NCBI GenBank assembly: GCA_002409405.1
Contig: DHNG01000003.1
Location: forward strand, 77,644-97,918
DNA length: 20,275 nt
DNA from: Flavobacteriales bacterium UBA5422
GTDB lineage: Bacteria; Bacteroidota; Bacteroidia; Flavobacteriales_D; Crocinitomicaceae
Direction of reading: 5' to 3'
Below, piece by piece: positions 15,544 to 20,275 of the stretch (position 1 is its first letter; every line of letters starts with the position of its first letter). The translations under genes were made by a program, and so were the position numbers. The notes beneath the pieces were generated by a model. The model saw nothing but the letters and a program-made list of their open reading frames with translations. It was not told where the DNA came from and ran no database searches.

Positions 15544-16080
15544 ATGAAAATGATATTATTCGCATTATTAGTCGGTATAACATCTGTATCAATAGATGAT
15601 TCGAAATCGATTTATCAATTCAAAGTAACAGATATAGACGGAAAAGAATTTGACCTGTCGACCTTAAAAGGAAAGAAAGTTATGATTGTCAACACAGCAT
15701 CTAAATGCGGATTGACGCCTCAATACGAGCAACTGGAAAAAATATACCAGCAATACAAAGACAAAAATTTTACAATCATCGGTTTTCCTGCCAATGACTT
15801 TATGAGTCAGGAACCGGGAAGCAATGAGGAAATTGCTACTTTTTGTCAGAAAAATTATGGTGTTAGTTTCCCGATGATGTCCAAAATTTCAGTGAAAGGA
15901 AAAGAACAGCACCCATTGTACACCTTTCTTACTGAAAAACGGTACAATGGACTGGAAGATAATAAAGTGGCATGGAACTTTCAAAAATACCTGATCAATG
16001 AGCAAGGGCAATTGGAAAAAGTTATTTCTCCGAAAACAAGCCCGGATGCACCGGAAATCATTGAATGGATCGAAAAGTAA
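15544..16080 (+). CDS. Glutathione peroxidase-family thiol peroxidase, probably exported
   Basis: 178 residues. A short hydrophobic N-terminus (MKMILFALLVGITSVS) suggests export, so the enzyme would reduce peroxides in the periplasm. The family core is intact: peroxidatic Cys55 in NTASKCGLTPQY, Gln89 in SQEPGSNEEI, and Trp144-Asn145 in VAWNFQKYL. Cys101 in EIATFCQKNYG sits where the resolving cysteine of thioredoxin-dependent members lies, 46 residues after Cys55, so thioredoxin-like recycling is likelier than glutathione. The usual FPCNQF motif is FPANDF here, with the middle cysteine and glutamine replaced. It stands alone between a terminator and the M50 gene. Confidence 0.88.
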   Translation: MKMILFALLVGITSVSIDDSKSIYQFKVTDIDGKEFDLSTLKGKKVMIVNTASKCGLTPQYEQLEKIYQQYKDKNFTIIGFPANDFMSQEPGSNEEIATFCQKNYGVSFPMMSKISVKGKEQHPLYTFLTEKRYNGLEDNKVAWNFQKYLINEQGQLEKVISPKTSPDAPEIIEWIEK

Positions 16081-16092
16081 GTTTCTGATTTA

Positions 16093-16123
16093 TTGTTTTT
16101 AAGGAGATAAATGTTTACATTTA
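16093..16123 (+). promoter_or_regulatory. Possible promoter of the M50 protease-Smr pair
   Basis: TTG (16093-16095) and TACATTTA (16116-16123) are spaced by 20 bases, close to the Bacteroidota consensus apart from the terminal base. The ATG at 16128 follows only four bases later, which would make the mRNA leaderless; an AAGGAG at 16101-16106 lies between the boxes and suggests a competing interpretation (transcription from further upstream). Confidence 0.4.
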
Positions 16124-16127
16124 TAGC

Positions 16128-17078
16128 ATGAGTGATTTTGATTTTTATCCGCCGAAGCCGGAACTGATAGAAAGCGAGAGCAAGACGAATTGGGCTGCGA
16201 CACTGTTTTCAATTGTCCTGTTTGTACTTGTATTCATGTTTATGTTCTCCAATGAAATCAATTTCATTCTGGCATTGGTCATTGTCTTACTGATTCACGA
16301 AATGGGGCACTTCCTGCTCATGAAATTATTCGGGTATCGAAATGTGCGTATGCTCTTTGTCCCGCTAATGGGAGCATTTGTCCACGGGAAAAAGGATACC
16401 TATTCACAAAAAGAAAGTCTGTTGGTTGTCGGTGCAGGACCTTTCCCGGGACTGATCATAGGTTTTAACCTGATGTTGTTTTCACAACACGCTAATTCTC
16501 CATTGATGTTTCAAACCGGAATGTTATTTCTGATGTTAAACATTATCAACCTCGTTCCGCTGGATCCATTGGACGGAGGTCAGTTATTCAAACTGCTCGT
16601 CAGCAAAAATCAGGAAAAATTCCTGATGATTTTTTCCTTTGCCTCTTCCCTGTTGATCATTGGTATCGGATTCTTTCTGAATAGCTTTTTGTTGATGCTT
16701 TTTGGGTTCTTCATGGGGTTTCGCGTAAGAGCACTTCAAAAAAACTTTCACCTTCACAAAGAATTAAAAGAAGAAGAAATTCCGTTTACCACCACTTACA
16801 AAGAACTTTCAAACAAAGATTTCTGGAAGATCAAACAGATTATTCTTGACAAAACACCAACATTGAATAAATACATTCAATACGCCGAACCCGAAGAAGT
16901 AGATATGCTGATGGCTTCTCAGGTAAATTCCGTTCTTATAACACCGGTAAAACAGGATGCCAACCTGTTTCTGAAAATAAGCACCATCATTCTATGGATC
17001 CTGGCATTAACAAGTCCGTTTATTCTCTATTATTTACTGGATCTAAACTGGGTTCAATATGCAGTTAAAAGTTGGTGA
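16128..17078 (+). CDS. M50 (site-2 protease family) membrane metalloprotease
   Basis: 316 residues, multi-pass. The zinc motif HEMGH lies at residues 57-61 inside a hydrophobic helix, and the third ligand is Asp149 in NLVPLDPLDGG (141-151), the NxxPxxxxDG signature of the M50 family. The helices at about 24-41, 44-66, 98-118, 130-146 and 164-195 form the catalytic core, and a final helix at about 294-313 follows a soluble stretch. There is no PDZ domain, so it is not a standard RseP. Such proteases cut transmembrane segments to release signalling factors; no anti-sigma substrate is visible nearby. Its last 20 bases overlap the Smr gene. The start is ATG, with no clear ribosome site at normal distance. 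Confidence 0.82.
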   Translation: MSDFDFYPPKPELIESESKTNWAATLFSIVLFVLVFMFMFSNEINFILALVIVLLIHEMGHFLLMKLFGYRNVRMLFVPLMGAFVHGKKDTYSQKESLLVVGAGPFPGLIIGFNLMLFSQHANSPLMFQTGMLFLMLNIINLVPLDPLDGGQLFKLLVSKNQEKFLMIFSFASSLLIIGIGFFLNSFLLMLFGFFMGFRVRALQKNFHLHKELKEEEIPFTTTYKELSNKDFWKIKQIILDKTPTLNKYIQYAEPEEVDMLMASQVNSVLITPVKQDANLFLKISTIILWILALTSPFILYYLLDLNWVQYAVKSW

Positions 17079-17607
17079 GAAGGTTGTCTTTTTAAAGGAA
17101 GCCGGAGGAGGAATTGTTAGAAAAATAGAAGGGAAAACAATATATGTAGAAGACGAAACCGGCTTCGATCGTCCCTTTCAATCCGGCGATTTAGGAAAAG
17201 TACATGGGACGAATTACCACGTACCCGAAGATGAATCAGCACTGTTGCAACTTGCTGACGGCTCAAAAAAAAACAGAACAGATCGACCCAAAGCCTACAC
17301 ACCCTATAAAGATTATTGGGAAATTGATCTCCACTATGAAGATTTAATGGATGTCTATGGTGACCGGTTAATCAGCCGGGAAGACCAGACCCTTTATAAG
17401 CAAATGGCAGTGTTCCGGGATGTTTACTACAAAGCACGGCAAAAGAAAATGCGCAAATTAATTGTTATTCACGGTTTCGGGAAAGGCGTATTGCGCCAGG
17501 AATTACAGGTTTTCCTCAAAGGACAGGATGGAGTCGATTTTTTTGACGCACCTTATACAGAATACGGGCATGGTGCCATTCAGGTAGAAATCAAGTACCG
17601 GTATTGA
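17059..17607 (+). CDS. Smr-domain protein (MutS2 C-terminal-like)
   Basis: 182 residues. Residues 1-55 look like a small beta-barrel (VGEKVVFLKEAGGGIVRKIEGK) followed by a charged linker. The Smr domain covers about 86-180, with IDLH at 89-92, VIHGFGKGVLR at 136-146 and GAIQVEI near the end. Stand-alone Smr domains bind or nick nucleic acids; MutS2 Smr acts on collided ribosomes and branched DNA, but this protein lacks the MutS ATPase part. It begins inside the M50 gene (20-base overlap, different frame), implying translational coupling. The specific target is unknown. Confidence 0.83.
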   Translation: MQLKVGEKVVFLKEAGGGIVRKIEGKTIYVEDETGFDRPFQSGDLGKVHGTNYHVPEDESALLQLADGSKKNRTDRPKAYTPYKDYWEIDLHYEDLMDVYGDRLISREDQTLYKQMAVFRDVYYKARQKKMRKLIVIHGFGKGVLRQELQVFLKGQDGVDFFDAPYTEYGHGAIQVEIKYRY

Positions 17608-17654
17608 GCTAAAAACGAATTCAAAACTACACCCCCACAATCAAATTCTTTTCT

Positions 17655-17663
17655 TAAATTTGC
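17655..17663 (+). promoter_or_regulatory. -7 promoter element of ychF
   Basis: TAAATTTGC matches TAnnTTTG plus C. The leader to the ATG at 17712 is about 45 bases and contains a small hairpin, GCCT-TTTC-AGGC (about 17666-17677). No clear -33 box was seen, the upstream DNA being C/A-rich. Confidence 0.55.
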
Positions 17664-17711
17664 GTGCCTTTTCAGGCGTTTAACAAAAAACATTAATATC
17701 AAACAACAAGC

Positions 17712-18809
17712 ATGGCTTTAAAATGTGGTATCGTAGGTTTACCAAATGTGGGTAAATCAACATTATTTAACTGTTTATCCAACGCGAAGGCGCAATCTGC
17801 CAACTTTCCGTTTTGTACAATTGAACCGAATGTAGGAACCATTTCTGTTCCCGATCAGCGATTGGAAAAACTGGAAGCACTCGTAAAACCGGAAAAAGTT
17901 GTTCCGACAACAATGGAAATTGTAGATATTGCCGGGTTGGTGAAAGGAGCATCAAAAGGTGAAGGTTTGGGAAATCAATTCCTTGCAAATATCCGGGAAA
18001 CAGATGCAATTATCCATGTGCTGCGTTGTTTTGATGATGGAAACATCATTCACGTAGACGGTTCTGTAGATCCTGTCCGTGACAAAGAAATTATTGACAT
18101 TGAGCTCCAGTTGAAAGATCTGGAAACAATTGAAAAGAAAATTACGTCCCTGGCACGTGTATTGAAATCGGGAGATAAAGATGCCGTGAAAGAAAATACG
18201 CTCGCAACAGCGATCAAAGAAGGATTAGAACAAGGAAAATCCGTTCGTGAGCTGGGGTTTGATGATGAAGAACAAGAGATTATCAAACGTTTTCAATTGA
18301 TCACATCCAAGCCGGTTCTTTATTTGTGTAACGTAGATGAAGCATCTGTAAAAACAGGGAATAAATACGTTGACATTGTAAAAGAAGCAGTGAAAAATGA
18401 ACGTGCAGAAGTATTGGTAATCGGTGCAAAAATTGAATCGGACATCAACGAACTGGAAACATACGAAGAACGAAAAATGTTCCTCGATGAATTGGAACTG
18501 GATGAACCGGGTGTGAACCGTTTGATCCGTTCTGCATACTCTCTGCTGAATCTGCAAACCTATTTTACCGCAGGTGTGAAAGAAGTACGTGCATGGACGG
18601 TGAATAAAGGAGCAACGGCACCACAGGCTGCCGGTGTGATCCATTCCGATTTTGAAAAAGGATTTATTCGTGCGGAAGTCATGAAATACGATGATTTTGT
18701 ATCTTTAGGTTCTGAAGCTGCTGTAAAAGAAGCAGGGAAATTTAAAGTCGAAGGAAAAGAATACATCGTACAGGACGGTGATTTGATGCACTTCCGATTT
18801 AACGTGTAA
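17712..18809 (+). CDS. ychF: Redox-regulated ATPase YchF (Obg-like, OLA1)
   Basis: 365 residues, the standard length. The P-loop GLPNVGKST is at 9-17 and switch II DIAGLVKGASKGEGLGNQFL at 72-91. The G4 motif is NVDE (207-210) in place of NKxD, the change that makes YchF prefer ATP over GTP. A coiled-coil insertion lies at about 130-200 and a TGS domain at about 281-364 (LQTYFTAGVKEVRAWTV to GDLMHFRF). YchF associates with ribosomes and affects translation and oxidative-stress responses. Monocistronic by spacing, with its own promoter element; it is an essentially universal gene and a good phylogenetic marker. Confidence 0.96.
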   Translation: MALKCGIVGLPNVGKSTLFNCLSNAKAQSANFPFCTIEPNVGTISVPDQRLEKLEALVKPEKVVPTTMEIVDIAGLVKGASKGEGLGNQFLANIRETDAIIHVLRCFDDGNIIHVDGSVDPVRDKEIIDIELQLKDLETIEKKITSLARVLKSGDKDAVKENTLATAIKEGLEQGKSVRELGFDDEEQEIIKRFQLITSKPVLYLCNVDEASVKTGNKYVDIVKEAVKNERAEVLVIGAKIESDINELETYEERKMFLDELELDEPGVNRLIRSAYSLLNLQTYFTAGVKEVRAWTVNKGATAPQAAGVIHSDFEKGFIRAEVMKYDDFVSLGSEAAVKEAGKFKVEGKEYIVQDGDLMHFRFNV

Positions 18810-18828
18810 GGATAATTTTAGAGTACCG

Positions 18829-18968
18829 GAATGCTCGATTTTTAGAAAACTAGCATTCAAAAAGTCGGGAAAAACCTTGAATTTATAACAAGAAATGTAC
18901 GTTGCATCAGTAAAAATGACCAACTCTAAAGTATAACTTCTAAAAATCTAAATTTTAGACTTCTAGAA
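18829..18968. repeat. Clustered dyads in the ychF-fahA intergenic region
   Basis: The 174-base gap holds several inverted repeats: GAATGCT (18829-18835) with AGCATTC (18852-18858); the palindrome TCTAAATTTTAGA (18947-18959); and TTCTAGAA (18961-18968), just before the fumarylacetoacetase start. Repeated TCTAAA/TTTAGA units around 18935-18975 give a locally repetitive, AT-rich stretch. They may be regulator sites for the downstream gene or a degenerate intergenic repeat. Confidence 0.45.
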
Positions 18969-18983
18969 TCTAAACTAAAATAT

Positions 18984-20261
18984 ATGTCAGAAATAGTAGC
19001 AAATAATCCGAATTTAAAATCATGGGTAGAAGTTCCTGCCAACAGTGATTTTCCGATCCAGAACCTGCCGTTCGGCGTTTTTAAAACAGACTCCCTCTCC
19101 CCGAGAGTAGGATCGCGAATCGGTGAATTTGTCATTGACCTGAAAACATTATTTGTTCTTGGTTACTTTGAAAATCTGCCATTCTCATCAGAAGATTTCG
19201 ACACGAACAGTCTGAATTCATTGATGAAAAAAGGAAAAGCAGCAACAAGAAACTTGCGTAACCGGCTTTCAAAATTATTTTCGACAGGGCACGATGATTT
19301 GCAAAAAAATGCACACCATGTTGACCAGATTTTGGTACCCGTTGCATCTGCAATCATGTTGATGCCTGTTCAAATCGGTGATTATACTGATTTTTATTCC
19401 TCTCGTGAGCACGCTACGAATGTAGGAACCATGTTCCGTGATCCGAACAACGCATTACTTCCAAACTGGTTGTGGATTCCTGTTGGTTACCACGGTCGGG
19501 CAAGTTCTGTGATCATTTCCGGAGAACCGATTTACCGCCCGAAAGGACAAATCAAACCAAATCCGGAAGAGAACCCGATTTATGCTCCGTGCAGAAACCT
19601 GGATTTCGAATTGGAAACCGCATTTATCACGTATGACGGAAAACCGCTCGGAGATTCTATTTCTACTGAAGAAGCAGAAGAATACATTTTCGGAATGGTA
19701 TTATTCAACGACTGGTCGGCACGCGATATTCAGACGTGGGAATACGTTCCGCTCGGACCGTTTCTTGCGAAGAATTTTGCTTCATCTATTTCTCCCTGGA
19801 TTGTGACACTGGATGCACTTCAGCCTTATAAAGTTGCCGGACCTGTTCAGGATCCGAAGGTATTGAGTTATCTGGAGTACAACGGAGAAAAATCATATGA
19901 TATCAATCTGCAGGTTTTGATTCAACCGGAAAACGGAGAGGAAAACCTGATTTGCCGCTCCAATTTCAAATACATGTATTGGAACATGGCACAACAACTT
20001 GCGCATCATACAGTGAACGGATGTAATATCCGCGGTGGCGATTTGATGGGATCCGGAACTATTTCAGGACCAACTCCCGATTCTTATGGTTCGATGTTGG
20101 AACTGGCGTGGAAAGGAACAAAACCACTACAGATGTCAGACGGAACAGAACGAAAATTCATCCAGGACAATGACACGGTAATCATGCGTGGTTATTCCGA
20201 AAAAAACGGTATCCGAATCGGTTTCGGAGAAGTAAGTACGAAAGTATTACCTGCAAAATAA
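18984..20261 (+). CDS. fahA: Fumarylacetoacetase
   Basis: 425 residues, complete, matching the two-domain FAH enzyme that hydrolyses 4-fumarylacetoacetate to fumarate and acetoacetate, the last step of tyrosine/homogentisate degradation. The N-terminal SH3-like domain covers about 12-125. Metal ligands are Asp136 in DFYSS, Glu209 and Glu211 in DFELETAF, and Asp243 in FNDWSARDIQ; the catalytic His143 is in REHATNVG, and Lys263 follows in PLGPFLAKNF. These correspond to the residues known from mammalian FAH. The upstream genes hmgA and hppD are not in this window, and the next gene downstream is unseen, as the window ends 14 bases after the stop. Confidence 0.95.
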   Translation: MSEIVANNPNLKSWVEVPANSDFPIQNLPFGVFKTDSLSPRVGSRIGEFVIDLKTLFVLGYFENLPFSSEDFDTNSLNSLMKKGKAATRNLRNRLSKLFSTGHDDLQKNAHHVDQILVPVASAIMLMPVQIGDYTDFYSSREHATNVGTMFRDPNNALLPNWLWIPVGYHGRASSVIISGEPIYRPKGQIKPNPEENPIYAPCRNLDFELETAFITYDGKPLGDSISTEEAEEYIFGMVLFNDWSARDIQTWEYVPLGPFLAKNFASSISPWIVTLDALQPYKVAGPVQDPKVLSYLEYNGEKSYDINLQVLIQPENGEENLICRSNFKYMYWNMAQQLAHHTVNGCNIRGGDLMGSGTISGPTPDSYGSMLELAWKGTKPLQMSDGTERKFIQDNDTVIMRGYSEKNGIRIGFGEVSTKVLPAK

Positions 20262-20275
20262 TTTCGAAAACAAAA

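Noticed and set aside
18225..18644. 139-codon minus-strand ORF within ychF
   Set aside because: Antisense to a universally conserved gene, with biased Phe/Cys composition typical of shadow frames.
18829..18858. GAATGCT/AGCATTC hairpin as a ychF terminator
   Set aside because: The stem is only 7 bp with a large loop and is followed by A and not T on the plus strand.

Overview
The window looks like a chromosomal segment of a Bacteroidota bacterium, most likely of the Flavobacteriia (a Crocinitomicaceae/Fluviicola-type genome would fit, but this is inference). The signs are: many start codons preceded by the TAnnTTTG -7 element of Bacteroidota sigma factor instead of a clear Shine-Dalgarno; an SDR-type L-threonine dehydrogenase; a PadR + PspC pair; a YwqK/MORN-variant protein; and an OmpA protein built as TPR + PD40 propeller + carboxypeptidase-regulatory domain + OmpA-C, an architecture typical of this phylum. 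Sixteen protein genes with family assignments and one without were found. No tRNA, rRNA, CRISPR array, transposase or phage gene was seen, and gene density is high (no gene-free stretch over 300 bases; the longest is about 225 bases at 6293-6517).

Layout. 85-810 (+) is a membrane protein with a cysteine-rich N-terminus and a carboxypeptidase-regulatory-like C-terminus; it converges on a YwqK-like repeat protein (893-1777, -) with a shared bidirectional hairpin terminator between them. Next on the minus strand is L-threonine 3-dehydrogenase (1892-2842), divergent from an MFS transporter (2982-4199, +). 4239-6292 (-) is an Fe-S assembly block, sufS-sufE-sufT-like, without sufBCD; the sufS-sufE gap holds a 19-bp inverted repeat. 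6518-8390 (+) is a PadR regulator and a PspC-domain membrane protein in one operon, with a recognisable promoter, candidate operator and terminator. 8506-9183 (+) is an exported alpha/beta hydrolase, converging with an 18-base gap on a predicted lipoprotein of unknown function (9202-10839, -) that lies downstream of a thiolase of the 3-oxoadipyl-CoA type (10899-12107, -).

12230-15404 (+) is a two-gene operon, a nine-TPR secreted protein and a PorE-like OmpA protein, closed by a strong terminator. Then come an exported glutathione peroxidase-family thiol peroxidase (15544-16080), an M50 site-2-type membrane protease (16128-17078) overlapping an Smr-domain gene (17059-17607), the translation-associated ATPase ychF (17712-18809), and fumarylacetoacetase (18984-20261) of tyrosine catabolism.

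Overall this is mainly core metabolism and envelope biology, not an obvious defence island or mobile region. The less explained items are the lipoprotein of unknown function, the cysteine-motif membrane protein at the left end, the M50/Smr overlap, the suf intergenic hairpin, and promoter elements lying so near start codons that near-leaderless mRNAs are expected. I did not see a convincing undescribed multi-gene system.
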